A stretch of 64,000 nt of DNA, taken from NCBI GenBank assembly GCA_900544975.1, contig UQXI01000001.1, positions 62,001 through 126,000 of the forward strand, given 5' to 3'. Within the stretch, counting starts at the first letter, position 1; each line of letters opens with the position of its first letter. The stretch comes from an uncultured Eubacteriales bacterium. GTDB taxonomy: Bacteria > Bacillota > Clostridia > Oscillospirales > Oscillospiraceae. This document shows, in pieces, positions 1-7,771 of the stretch. Under the pieces are notes generated by a model. The model was not told where the DNA came from. It did not search any database and saw only the letters and a program-made list of their open reading frames with translations. The position numbers and the translations under genes were made by a program.

Positions 1-1
1 G

Positions 2-541
2 CGCCACAGTCTGCCCATCTTGCCGGGCAAAGGCCTCCCGCAGGATGGCTTCTGTGCGTTGCCACAGCTCCGGAATCCCATGTCTCCGGCTCCGGGCGCA
101 GGCCCACGCCGGGTCGCCGCAGACCAGGCAGCGCCTGGCAGAAAGTCCCATGGCCTGCCGCTCCGCCTTTTCACCCCTGGAATCCAGCACATCCAGATCC
201 AGCAGACGGCCAATTTCGCAGCGATCCTCCAGCTCCACCGTCAGCTTTTTCAGGGAAGAGGCCGCCCCCTCCACCACATAAAAGCCTTCGTTGCCGGTGA
301 CCTCCATGTGCCGCTCCTGGTGCAGGCACCGGAAACCGCCGCTTGCCAGCTGCCCCAGCAGCCGCCGCTCCCCCTCCAAAAAGCCTCGCCGGATGAGCCG
401 GTTGTTCTTCACCGGACCGGCAATGTTCATGGTCAGGCACACCAAGCTCTGCCCGTACTGCTCCAGCAGCGCCCGCTGCCGCAAAACCCGGCGCTCTTTG
501 GCGGCCAGCATCTGTTCCAAAGTCACATGCTTTTCCCCCAT
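2..541 (-). CDS. citX: CitX-type apo-citrate lyase phosphoribosyl-dephospho-CoA transferase, 3' end off the window
   Basis: The reading frame starts at an ATG (539-541) preceded by AGGAGGAGAG and stays open for 180 codons to the left edge, so the C-terminus is missing. Known CitX enzymes attach the phosphoribosyl-dephospho-CoA prosthetic group to the citrate lyase acyl carrier protein. The translation contains blocks that match CitX: MNIAGPVKNNRLIRRGF near residue 38, ELEDRCEIGRLLDLDVL near 110, and RRCLVCGDPAWACAR near 143, the last being the cysteine motif of the family. Stand-alone CitX is about 180 residues, so either the stop lies just outside or the gene is a CitXG fusion that continues into a CitG (dephospho-CoA triphosphoribosyl transferase) domain. 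Other cit genes would be expected further left. Family assignment is solid; full length cannot be judged. Confidence 0.85.
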   Translation of the reverse strand, partial: MGEKHVTLEQMLAAKERRVLRQRALLEQYGQSLVCLTMNIAGPVKNNRLIRRGFLEGERRLLGQLASGGFRCLHQERHMEVTGNEGFYVVEGAASSLKKLTVELEDRCEIGRLLDLDVLDSRGEKAERQAMGLSARRCLVCGDPAWACARSRRHGIPELWQRTEAILREAFARQDGQTVA

Positions 542-681
542 CGCTCTCTCCTCCTGCGCACTTTTCATCTGAACCATACAGAAATGATGTTCACAAAATA
601 CAATAGGCCGCTATATCGTACCAAAAATTTCAACATTTTGCAACACATCTGGACAAAGGACCATGAGAAAGGTTCAAACCC

Positions 682-710
682 TTGACAGGGGGTCCCCGGT
701 ACAGTATGAT
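682..710 (+). promoter_or_regulatory. Sigma-A type promoter for the MerR-family gene
   Basis: TTGACA (682-687), a 17-bp spacer and TATGAT (705-710) lie 62 bp before the MerR start. The spacer contains the dyad GGGGTCCCC, a plausible binding site for autoregulation. MerR activators often act at 19-20-bp spacers; this one is 17 bp, so simple autorepression is as likely. Confidence 0.6.
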
Positions 711-772
711 GTTCTCAAATCCGCACTTTAAGACCCAAAATACCCCAAAATCCACAAAATTCGGAGGATACG

Positions 773-1225
773 ATGCAGTACACAGTCGGAGAAATGGCCA
801 AGCGGCTTCATGTCGCGCCCTCAACCTTGCGGTATTATGACAAAGAAGGGCTGCTCCCCTTTCTGGAGCGCTCCAGTGGCGGAATTCGGATTTTTCAGGA
901 TTCCGATTTTGAATGGCTGTCCATCATCTCCTGTCTGAAGCAAACGGGCATGCCCATCAAAGACATCAAAGCCTTCATCGACTGGTGCATCGAAGGCGAC
1001 GCCACCATTCCCCAACGTCTGGGGCTCATCGATCAGCAGCGCCAGCGTGTGTTGGAGCAGATTGAGCAGCTCCAGGCAACCCTCCACATTCTGGATTACA
1101 AGCACTGGTATTACGAAACCGCTCAAAAAGCCGGCACCTGCGCCATTCACGAAACTCTGACAGAAGCGGACATCCCCCCAGCGCTTCAAGACGCCTGCCG
1201 CTGCATCAAAGGGGCTGCCGACTAA
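773..1225 (+). CDS. MerR-family transcriptional regulator
   Basis: A 150-residue protein beginning MQYTVGEMAKRLHVAPSTLR, which is the winged helix-turn-helix of the MerR family (about residues 1-70, with RYYDKEGLLP). A coiled-coil dimerisation helix follows (about 80-115: LGLIDQQRQRVLEQIEQL) and then a short C-terminal tail. The body resembles the AdhR/YfmP-like subgroup, which senses electrophiles or aldehydes in other bacteria; that link is family knowledge only. Cysteines occur at positions near 60, 71, 124 and 143, so thiol sensing is possible but unproven. The gene stands alone, with its own promoter, and is divergent from citX; the 231 bp between them hold the promoter at 682-710. The target is unknown. 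Confidence 0.88.
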   Translation: MQYTVGEMAKRLHVAPSTLRYYDKEGLLPFLERSSGGIRIFQDSDFEWLSIISCLKQTGMPIKDIKAFIDWCIEGDATIPQRLGLIDQQRQRVLEQIEQLQATLHILDYKHWYYETAQKAGTCAIHETLTEADIPPALQDACRCIKGAAD

Positions 1226-1335
1226 CGCCCATGTGACCCCAGCTTGGAGGCAACACCCCCTCTGCGTCATTTCGCCGGCAATCACCGTGTCAAAATGGAC
1301 TTGATGTGCTTGCTCAGTCCATTTTTCGGCCAAAC

Positions 1336-1364
1336 TTGACATTGGCAGCAGGCAGAAGTATAAT
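1336..1364 (+). promoter_or_regulatory. Promoter for the LRR protein
   Basis: A perfect TTGACA (1336-1341), 17-bp spacer and TATAAT (1359-1364) stand 30 bp before the ATG at 1395. The 110 bp between the merR stop and this promoter show no gene. Confidence 0.75.
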
Positions 1365-1394
1365 AAACTCAATTTTTCAGATCGGAGTGTCTGT

Positions 1395-3104
1395 ATGAAA
1401 CGGGCGTTAAAATGGATTCTTTCCCTCTTCCTTGTGCTGGTCCTGCTGTTGGGCGCAGCCTGGTTTTTCCTTCGCTATCAACCTGAGATCACCACCGGCT
1501 GGCTCACCAGCTGGGCCAATCACGCACTGGAGTCCGACCGCTATTCCAGCGCCATTCGGTACTACACCTGGGCCTACCGCCTCTCGGATCGGGACCCGGC
1601 GCTTGCCGTCACTCTGGCCGATGCTTACAAAGCAAGCGGGAACTATACCAAAGCGGAGTACACCCTGGCCAACGCCATTGCCGCCGGTGGCCAGCTGCCT
1701 GTATACGAAGCCCTGTGCCAGACTTATGTAGAGCAGGACAAGCTCCTGGACGCCGTGTCGATGCTGGATCAGGTGGCCGATCCCGCCATCAAGGCGCAGC
1801 TGGACGCCCAGCGTCCCGCCGTTCCCACCTCCAGCGTAGAACCCGGTTTTTACAGCCAATATATGAACGTCACCTTATCCGGCCAGGGAACCCTCTATGT
1901 GAGCATCGGAGATGGGTTCCCCTCCACTGCCTCCCCCTATCAGGACCCCATTCCCCTGGAGCTGGGCGAAACCTCCATTCGGGCTGTGGCCGTGGGGGAA
2001 AACGGCTTGGTCAGCCCCCTGGCCATTTTTGGCTATACCATTTCCGGCGTGGTGGAGCCGGTGGAGCTGACTGATCCTGCACTGGACGCCTGCGTTCGTG
2101 AAATTCTCGGCCGGGGCGCCGACAGTCCCCTCACCACAGCCGACTTGTGGGGTGTGGAAACGCTGACCGTCCCCTCGGAGGCCTCCAATCTGGAGGATCT
2201 GCAGCATTTCACCGGTCTCACCACCCTAGTCATCCAGGGCCAGGCCAGTTTGAATCTCAGCTTCCTCTCCCAGATGACAGAGCTCGCGACGCTGGACCTG
2301 TCCGGCAGCACCGTCTCGGCCCAGGACCTGCCTCTCATTGGGGGACTCGGGAAGCTCACTTCCCTGAACCTGTCGGGATGCAGCCTGTCCACCCTGTCTG
2401 GCTTGGAGTCTCTCACCACCCTCACCAGCCTGGACCTGTCCAATAACAGCGTCTCAGACCTGTCTCCCCTGGCCGGCTGCAAGGGACTCACCACCCTGAA
2501 CCTTCAGCGCAATGCCATCGCCAGCTTTGCCCCCCTGGCCAATCTGGCAGACCTCACCAACCTGGACCTATCTTATAACGCACTGGCAGACTTCACCCCG
2601 GTTGCCACCTGTGTCGCTCTGCAATCTCTGAATGTTTCCAACAACGTCCTGCCCAACCTCTCCGGCATCGGCAGTCTGACCGCTTTAGCGGAGCTGGACG
2701 CCTCCTACAACCAGCTGACTGAAGTCACCGGATTGGGCGGCTGCACCACGCTCAAAAAGCTGAGCCTGGCCAACAACGCCCTCACCGCCATGGATGAGCT
2801 GGCCACTTTGGTTCATGTCACCGACATGAACGTCTCCTATAACGACATCCTCACCATTCCAGACTTCCCTGCAGACGCTGACCTCGTGATATTCAACGGC
2901 TGCCACAATTACTTTGAAGATGTCAGCGGCCTGGCCGGTCTCAACACTTTGAATTATGTCTACCTGGATTACAACAACATCTCAGATATCAATGTCCTGT
3001 CCAGCTGCATCAATCTCATCCAAGTGGGCGTCTTCCAGACCAATGTCTCCGACGCCTCCGCCCTGCTGGATATGAACGTCATTGTGAGCTATAACCCAAC
3101 TTAA
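1395..3104 (+). CDS. Membrane-anchored TPR-like / leucine-rich-repeat surface protein
   Basis: A 569-residue protein. Residues about 5-27 form one hydrophobic helix without a clear cleavage site, so it is probably an N-terminal anchor with the rest outside the cell. Residues about 40-135 are helical and TPR-like (ALESDRYSSAIRYYTWAYRL, then DAYKASGNYTKAEYTLANAI). Residues about 147-215 form a beta module resembling the chitobiase/beta-hexosaminidase C-terminal domain found in many clostridial surface proteins. From about 230 to the end, more than ten leucine-rich repeats of the internalin/SDS22 type follow (for example LTSLDLSNNSVSDLSPLAGC). There is no sortase motif and no SLH domain. It is a single-gene unit with its own promoter and a stem-loop after the stop. 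A protein- or glycan-binding role is inferred; the ligand is unknown. Confidence 0.85.
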   Translation: MKRALKWILSLFLVLVLLLGAAWFFLRYQPEITTGWLTSWANHALESDRYSSAIRYYTWAYRLSDRDPALAVTLADAYKASGNYTKAEYTLANAIAAGGQLPVYEALCQTYVEQDKLLDAVSMLDQVADPAIKAQLDAQRPAVPTSSVEPGFYSQYMNVTLSGQGTLYVSIGDGFPSTASPYQDPIPLELGETSIRAVAVGENGLVSPLAIFGYTISGVVEPVELTDPALDACVREILGRGADSPLTTADLWGVETLTVPSEASNLEDLQHFTGLTTLVIQGQASLNLSFLSQMTELATLDLSGSTVSAQDLPLIGGLGKLTSLNLSGCSLSTLSGLESLTTLTSLDLSNNSVSDLSPLAGCKGLTTLNLQRNAIASFAPLANLADLTNLDLSYNALADFTPVATCVALQSLNVSNNVLPNLSGIGSLTALAELDASYNQLTEVTGLGGCTTLKKLSLANNALTAMDELATLVHVTDMNVSYNDILTIPDFPADADLVIFNGCHNYFEDVSGLAGLNTLNYVYLDYNNISDINVLSSCINLIQVGVFQTNVSDASALLDMNVIVSYNPT

Positions 3105-3116
3105 CAGTTTCACCAA

Positions 3117-3157
3117 CGGGGCCTGTTGTAAGAAGAAACTTCTCACAACAGGCCCCG
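3117..3157 (+). terminator. Stem-loop after the LRR gene
   Basis: A 13-bp perfect stem, CGGGGCCTGTTGT (3117-3129) pairing with 3145-3157, lies 12 bp after the LRR stop. The following T-run is weak (CTTTCCC), so it may serve mainly as a barrier between convergent genes. Confidence 0.6.
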
Positions 3158-3182
3158 CTTTCCCGGTCACACCCCAGCTCTT

Positions 3183-3210
3183 GTAGGGGCGCACAGCGTG
3201 CGCCCGCCAG
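3183..3210. repeat. REP-like palindrome with GTAGGGGCG start
   Basis: GTAGGGGCGCACAGCGTGCGCCCG contains the perfect arm pair GGGCGCAC / GTGCGCCC. It belongs to the group of short intergenic palindromes in this window that begin with GTAGGG. It lies between the convergent LRR and cinA genes. Confidence 0.55.
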
Positions 3211-3257
3211 CAGGCACTGCAAATTTGCCGAGGACTTTCATCCAAGGTCGCCGTGAT

Positions 3258-3743
3258 TTACCCCTGGAGTCCCTCCAACAGCAGCTCCAGGGCCCGGCAG
3301 CAGGCTGCCTCCCGGATCTCGTCCCGGTTACCCTGGAACCGGCACAGGACGCTCTTCACCCCACTAGGCCAGGCGCAGCCGATCCAAACCGTCCCCACCG
3401 GGTTGCCAAATTCATCCCCGCCGGGGCCGGCGAGGCCAGTGGTAGACACTGCCACATCCGCTGAAACCGCCTCCCGGGCTCCCTGGGCCATGGCCTCCGC
3501 CACCGGCCCCGAGACGGCGCCCAGCTCCCGGAGCAGGGTCTCTGGGACCCCCAGAAGCCCGGATTTCACCGAATTCGTATAGCTGATGATTCCACCCCGA
3601 TAAGTTTTAGAACTGCCTGGCACCGCTGTGAGCGCCTGTCCTACGCCGCCGCCGGTGCAGCTCTCCGCCGTGGCCAGGCTCCAGTTTCGCGCTTCCATGG
3701 CGGCCAGGACCTCAGAAGCCAGCGTCTGCTTCCGGTTCGTCAT
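3258..3743 (-). CDS. pncC: CinA C-terminal-domain nicotinamide-nucleotide amidase (PncC-like)
   Basis: A 161-residue protein matching the stand-alone CinA-C family (usual length about 160), which deamidates NMN to nicotinate mononucleotide in NAD salvage. Visible signatures are LATAESCTGGGVGQALTAVPGSS near residue 22, GGIISYTNSVKSGLLGV near 50 and GLAGPGGDEFGNPVGTVWIG near 104. The N-terminal MoCF-like domain of full CinA is absent. The start ATG at 3743 lies inside the 3' end of thiI (32-bp overlap, different frame), indicating translational coupling within one transcript. The gene lies downstream of thiI. Confidence 0.88.
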   Translation of the reverse strand: MTNRKQTLASEVLAAMEARNWSLATAESCTGGGVGQALTAVPGSSKTYRGGIISYTNSVKSGLLGVPETLLRELGAVSGPVAEAMAQGAREAVSADVAVSTTGLAGPGGDEFGNPVGTVWIGCAWPSGVKSVLCRFQGNRDEIREAACCRALELLLEGLQG

Positions 3744-4911
3744 AACGCACCATCACCTTCTCCGTCCGCTCCATCGCCCGGGCAATGAGGGCCTCGATAT
3801 CCAGCCCCGCCTCCGCCTGCTCCACCTGGGCCAAGGTCGGTTTTGTCTTAGGATGCTTGGGCGTAAAAACGGTGCAGCAATCCTCATAGGGCAAAATGGA
3901 GGTCTCCAGCGTGCCAATCCGGCGGGCAATGGTGACAATCTCCTCCTTGTCCATTCCAATGAGGGGCGTAAAGAGGGGCAGGCTTACCACCGCACCGGTG
4001 ACCCCCATGGCCTCCATGGTCTGGGAAGCCACCTGCCCCAGATTCTCACCGGTGACCAGGCTCTTGCAGCCGTGGTCCAGAGCAATCCGCTGGGCAATTC
4101 GCATCATAAACCGGCGCATAATCAGAGTGAAGTACTCCTCCGGGCAGTGGTCCCGAATGGCCTCCTGAATCTCCGTAAAGCCCACCACATCCACCGTCAT
4201 CCGGCCGCAGTACCGGGTCACCAGCCGGGCCAGCTCCAGCACCTTCTCTCTCGCCTGCTCCGAGGTGTAGGGGTAGGAGAAGAAATGGACGCACTCAATT
4301 TCTACCCCCCGCTTGGCGATCATATACGCCGCCACCGGAGAGTCAATGCCGCCGGACAGGAGCACCGCCGCCCGGCCCCCCACACCAGTGGGAAGCCCCC
4401 CGGCTCCCGGCTCCGCCGGTCCGTGGACATAGGCCGCCAGGTCCCGGACCTCCACATACACCGTATATTGGGGATGATGCACATCCACCTGCAAGTGGGG
4501 ATGGGCCTCCGCCAAGCGGCCTCCAATCTCCTGGGAGATACCAATGGAGGTCAGGGGGAAGGCTTTATCCGAGCGCTTGGACTCCACCTTAAACGATGTT
4601 GCCGACTCCAGGTCCTCCCCCAGATACGCCTCGATTGCGTCAAACATCCGGTCCAAATTCTTCTCACAGGGGCGGCAGCGGCACAGCGACACCGCACCGA
4701 AAATAAAATGACACGCCTCCCATGCCCCCTCCAGATCACAGTCTGGCGACTTTGGCTCCACATAGACAGTAGACTGGATGATATACACGTCAAATTCGCC
4801 ATAGGGTTTCATCCGGCGGCGCACATTTTGTCGGAGCTTATTCTCAAACTGCTTGCGGTTCTGTCCTTTTAGGACAATCTCCCCCAGCTTCAACAAAAAA
4901 ATCTCATTCAT
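3712..4911 (-). CDS. thiI: tRNA 4-thiouridine synthase ThiI
   Basis: A 399-residue protein. ThiI adenylates tRNA U8 and transfers sulfur to give 4-thiouridine; in many bacteria it also feeds thiazole synthesis. An N-terminal ferredoxin-like plus THUMP region covers about residues 1-165. The PP-loop ATPase signature LLSGGIDSPVAAY is at about 184-196. The protein is about 400 residues, so it is the short form without the C-terminal rhodanese domain of E. coli ThiI; a separate sulfur donor is therefore expected (not seen here). It is transcribed into pncC. The adjacent thi operon (5.4-8.3 kb) is separated from it by about 500 bp with an inverted-repeat element, so co-regulation is not implied. 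Confidence 0.95.
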   Translation of the reverse strand: MNEIFLLKLGEIVLKGQNRKQFENKLRQNVRRRMKPYGEFDVYIIQSTVYVEPKSPDCDLEGAWEACHFIFGAVSLCRCRPCEKNLDRMFDAIEAYLGEDLESATSFKVESKRSDKAFPLTSIGISQEIGGRLAEAHPHLQVDVHHPQYTVYVEVRDLAAYVHGPAEPGAGGLPTGVGGRAAVLLSGGIDSPVAAYMIAKRGVEIECVHFFSYPYTSEQAREKVLELARLVTRYCGRMTVDVVGFTEIQEAIRDHCPEEYFTLIMRRFMMRIAQRIALDHGCKSLVTGENLGQVASQTMEAMGVTGAVVSLPLFTPLIGMDKEEIVTIARRIGTLETSILPYEDCCTVFTPKHPKTKPTLAQVEQAEAGLDIEALIARAMERTEKVMVRYDEPEADAGF

Positions 4912-5082
4912 GAGGCAATTCCTCCGTTGTCATTCATATCCAAATTATTGTACCACGTTCCCCGGAAATTGCCTAGCATTTTTTGAAAAAAGCGGCGCCC
5001 TTTCCCATCTGATTACATATACCTGCCAATTTGGGGGATACGAATTCGCCCCACACAAATCAAACCAGCAATTGTCCCCGCC

Positions 5083-5263
5083 GGGCGGACACATGGGTCC
5101 GCCCCTACGGTGAGATACCAACTCGGTGTATCAACCGGTTCTTCCGCATTGTCGAAAAATACCCGCTTTTCCACCAGATATGGAGCATTTAAATAATAAA
5201 ATGCGTCGGACACTTCCACCCATATTCGAGATTTGCCGTAGGGGCGGACCCATGTGTCCGCCC
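5083..5263. repeat. Inverted-repeat element, copy A (28-bp arms, 181 bp)
   Basis: Two perfect 28-bp arms, 5083-5110 (GGGCGGACACATGGGTCCGC, then CCCTACGG) and its reverse complement 5236-5263, enclose 125 bp of AT-rich DNA without an open frame of note. Each arm contains the smaller palindrome GGGCGGAC / GTCCGCCC. A second element with identical arms and nearly identical length lies at 59801-59983. The stretch 4912-5354 holds no gene apart from this element. Confidence 0.8.
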
Positions 5264-5354
5264 GTGGTAGACAGTCTAAATTTGTCCTGCGTGAAAGAAA
5301 CAAAACTTTTCCCCGTCAGGTTGCATTTACCTGCCAACCTACCCCTAAAACGCC

Positions 5355-5394
5355 AAAAAGCTTCCCCTTCAGCCACTCGGCCAAACGGGAAGCT
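5355..5394 (-). terminator. Terminator of the thiamin operon
   Basis: On the minus strand an 8-bp stem, AGCTTCCC (5387-5394) pairing with GGGAAGCT (5359-5366), is followed by TTTT, 17 bp beyond the thiD stop. The loop includes GGCCGAGTGGCTGAAGG, which looks like the D-arm of a serine tRNA. Confidence 0.75.
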
Positions 5395-5410
5395 TTCTTT
5401 TTTCTACAGC

Positions 5411-6247
5411 TTATTTCGTCTTATCTGTAACATGTTCAAACAAGGTATCAATTGATTTACCATCTAGCCGCATGCGGTAAGTATGGTCCAGCGGCCCCGA
5501 CCCCCGGCCCAAGTCCAATCCGGCGGATAACGCGCCGGTGAGGTACGCTTTGGCACGCCGGACGCTCTCCTCCAGCTGGTAACCCGCCGCCAGGCCGCAG
5601 GCAATGGCGGAAGACAGGGTGCAGCCGGTTCCGTGGGTGTTGGGATTGGAAATCCGCCGGGTCCGGAGCCACACCGCCTTCCCCTCCTGGTACAGAAGAT
5701 CTGCGGCATCCCCAGACAAATGTCCGCCCTTGATGAGAACCGCCCCCCGGCAGAGCCGGGAGATCTCCCGGGCAGCTCGGAGCATGTCCCCTTCCGTTTC
5801 TACCGGCAGGCCGCTTAGCACTTGGGCTTCCGGGAGATTGGGCGTCACCAGGGCGACTAGAGGCAACAGCTCCTTCAAAAGGGCCTCGCGTCCTGCCTCC
5901 GAAAGGAGCCGGGTTCCACTGGTGGACACCATCACAGGATCCATGACCACGTGTTTGGCCCCATACTGCCGGAGCTTTGCCGCAATTGCCTGGATGGTCT
6001 TCTCCCCGGACACCATCCCAATCTTGACGCTGTCCGGCGGAATATCCATAAAAACGCAATCCAGCTGCTTTGCCACAAAATCCGGCGAAACCTCCTCCAC
6101 GCCATACACCCCGGTGGTATTCTGGGCCGTCAAAGCTGTAATCACGCTCGTGGCATACAGCCCGTGGGCCGCAATGGTCTTGATATCTGCTTGAATGCCG
6201 GCCCCGCCGCTGCAGTCAGAGCCGGCGATGGTCAATACCGTTTTCAT
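5411..6247 (-). CDS. thiD: Hydroxymethylpyrimidine / phosphomethylpyrimidine kinase ThiD
   Basis: A 278-residue protein, the usual ThiD length, that phosphorylates HMP and HMP-P for thiamin synthesis. It starts at ATG 6247 with MKTVLTIAGSDCSGGAGIQA, the canonical N-terminus; SGGAGIQAD binds substrate. VMDPVMVSTSG near residue 105 and the anion-hole motif NTHGTGCTLSSAIA near 208-221 (catalytic Cys region) are present. The frame is open further upstream but that part overlaps thiE and is not ThiD-like, so the start is clear. The start lies 32 bp inside the 3' end of thiE, and thiD is the last gene of the TPP-riboswitch operon. Confidence 0.95.
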   Translation of the reverse strand: MKTVLTIAGSDCSGGAGIQADIKTIAAHGLYATSVITALTAQNTTGVYGVEEVSPDFVAKQLDCVFMDIPPDSVKIGMVSGEKTIQAIAAKLRQYGAKHVVMDPVMVSTSGTRLLSEAGREALLKELLPLVALVTPNLPEAQVLSGLPVETEGDMLRAAREISRLCRGAVLIKGGHLSGDAADLLYQEGKAVWLRTRRISNPNTHGTGCTLSSAIACGLAAGYQLEESVRRAKAYLTGALSAGLDLGRGSGPLDHTYRMRLDGKSIDTLFEHVTDKTK

Positions 6248-6905
6248 GCTTCTCTCCTCCAGCCTGGCCCCGGACCATTGCCTCAGACAGCGCCCGGAGC
6301 TCCCGGCACGCCAGCTCCACGTCTGGCGCGGCAAAAATGGCCGAAACCAGAGCCACTCCATCCACGCCGCTCCCGGCCAGAGCCATGAGGTTGGACCGTT
6401 GGATCCCCCCAATGGCGACCACCGGAATGGAGACCGCCTGGCAAATGGCCTGCACCGTCTCAACGGCCACCGGGCGCGCATCCTGCTTGGTGGAGGTAGA
6501 AAAGACCGCCCCCACCCCCAGATAGTCCGCGCCGTCCCGTTCCGCCTGCACCGCCTGCTCCACCGTCCGGGCGGACACGCCCAGAATCCGGTCCGGCCCC
6601 AGAAGGCGGCGGACCTCCCGGGCTGGCCAGTCCGTTTGACCCACATGTACGCCGTCCGCGCCGCACTGCAACGCAATCTCCACGCTGTCGTTGACGAGGA
6701 ACGGGACTCCATAAGACCGGCAAAGGGCCCGGATTTCCCCCGCTTCCTCTAAAATCGCGGGAAGCTCCAGGGATTTTTCCCGGAGCTGCACACAGGTCAC
6801 GCCGCCCCGCAGGGCCTGCTCCACCTGTTCCCGGAGGGTCTTCTCCCCCACCCAAGTCCGGTCTGTCACGGCATATAGCCGCATCGTCGTTTTATCCCAG
6901 GTCAT
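6216..6905 (-). CDS. thiE: Thiamin phosphate synthase ThiE
   Basis: A 229-residue TIM-barrel enzyme that joins HMP-PP and thiazole phosphate to thiamin phosphate. Motifs include RLYAVTDR at residues 9-16, VQLREKS near 39, VNDSVEIALQCGADGVHVGQ near 71 and IPVVAIGGI near 160. The ATG at 6905 has AAGGAG six bases before it; the internal ATG at 6884 lacks a site. The start overlaps the 3' end of thiM by 14 bp and the stop lies inside thiD, so thiM, thiE and thiD are translationally coupled. The C-terminal tail (RGQAGGEKHENGIDHRRL) is read across the thiD start and looks like an unconserved extension. Confidence 0.95.
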   Translation of the reverse strand: MTWDKTTMRLYAVTDRTWVGEKTLREQVEQALRGGVTCVQLREKSLELPAILEEAGEIRALCRSYGVPFLVNDSVEIALQCGADGVHVGQTDWPAREVRRLLGPDRILGVSARTVEQAVQAERDGADYLGVGAVFSTSTKQDARPVAVETVQAICQAVSIPVVAIGGIQRSNLMALAGSGVDGVALVSAIFAAPDVELACRELRALSEAMVRGQAGGEKHENGIDHRRL

Positions 6906-7746
6906 ATCTGGCTCCTTCCTCCAAAGCCTCCGGCGTCAGGCGGGATATGGCGTCCATGAGAAATACCTGGTAACTGCCTGTCCCCTCCGGCCCGGACAGC
7001 CGGGCATAGGCGATTTCTCCGCAAAGACCCATGGCACAGACGGCCGCCGCCGCCCCCTCCAGCCTTTGCCCCGGATTGGCGGCTACAAAGGCCGCCATGA
7101 GGGCCGAGAGCTGGCAGCCCGTCCCGGTGACCCGGCACATCATGGGGTGTCCGTTTTGAATCTGCACGGTTTTCCCCCCATCGGTCACCACATCCACAGC
7201 GCCGGTCACTGCCACCACCGCGCCGGTCTTCTCGGCCAGGGTTCGGGCCAGGACGGCTATGGACTCTGGCGTTTCCCCTGGCGCCGGGTCATCCGCATCC
7301 ACACCTCTGGCCCCACTGGAACCCAAAACCAGCGTTTTGATCTCCGAGGCATTGCCCCGAATCACACCAATGGGAAGCGCATCCAGCAGCGCCCGGGCGG
7401 TCTCCCGGCGGAAGCGGGACGCGCCCACACCCACCGGGTCCAGAAGGATGGGAATGCCCAGCTCCTCCGCCCGGCTCCCCGCCGCCCGCATGGCGCTGAC
7501 GCTGCTATGATGCAGGGTGCCCAGATTGAGATACAAGCCGCTGCTGACTGCGGTAATCTCTTCCACCTCTTCCGGGCTGTCCGCCATCACCGGGGAGGCG
7601 CCGCAGGCCAGCAGCAGGTTGGCGCAATCACGGGCCGTCACATAATTGGTGATGCAGTGAATCAGAGGCGCCTGGCTCCGAACTCGGCCCAGCAGCTCCC
7701 CCAGCGGCAACGCAAGCCCCTGCCTTTTCTGTGTCACAAATTCCAC
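6892..7746 (-). CDS. thiM: Hydroxyethylthiazole kinase ThiM
   Basis: A 284-residue protein if started at GTG 7746. It salvages the thiazole moiety by phosphorylating hydroxyethylthiazole. Family motifs: IHCITNYVTARDCANLLLACGASPVMADSPEE split near residues 30-60, ILLDPVGVGAS near 120, and the C-terminal RVTGTGCQLSALMAA near 208-222. I prefer GTG 7746 over the upstream in-frame ATG 7761 because GGGAGG lies seven bases before the GTG but directly abuts the ATG. It follows thiW by 25 bp in the riboswitch-controlled operon. With no thiC, thiG or thiS in the window, the operon looks like a salvage plus coupling set. Confidence 0.93.
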   Translation of the reverse strand: MEFVTQKRQGLALPLGELLGRVRSQAPLIHCITNYVTARDCANLLLACGASPVMADSPEEVEEITAVSSGLYLNLGTLHHSSVSAMRAAGSRAEELGIPILLDPVGVGASRFRRETARALLDALPIGVIRGNASEIKTLVLGSSGARGVDADDPAPGETPESIAVLARTLAEKTGAVVAVTGAVDVVTDGGKTVQIQNGHPMMCRVTGTGCQLSALMAAFVAANPGQRLEGAAAAVCAMGLCGEIAYARLSGPEGTGSYQVFLMDAISRLTPEALEEGARYDLG

Positions 7747-7771
7747 GATCCATCCTCCCACGGAAGCAGCG

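Noticed and set aside
5083..5263. CRISPR-like repeats
   Set aside because: The repeats occur only as inverted pairs with a long unique interior; there is no array of direct repeats with regular spacers and no cas gene in the window.
6248..6712. N-terminal extension of the thiD frame
   Set aside because: The extra 155 residues overlap thiE and are Arg/Trp-rich non-homologous sequence; ThiD starts at 6247.
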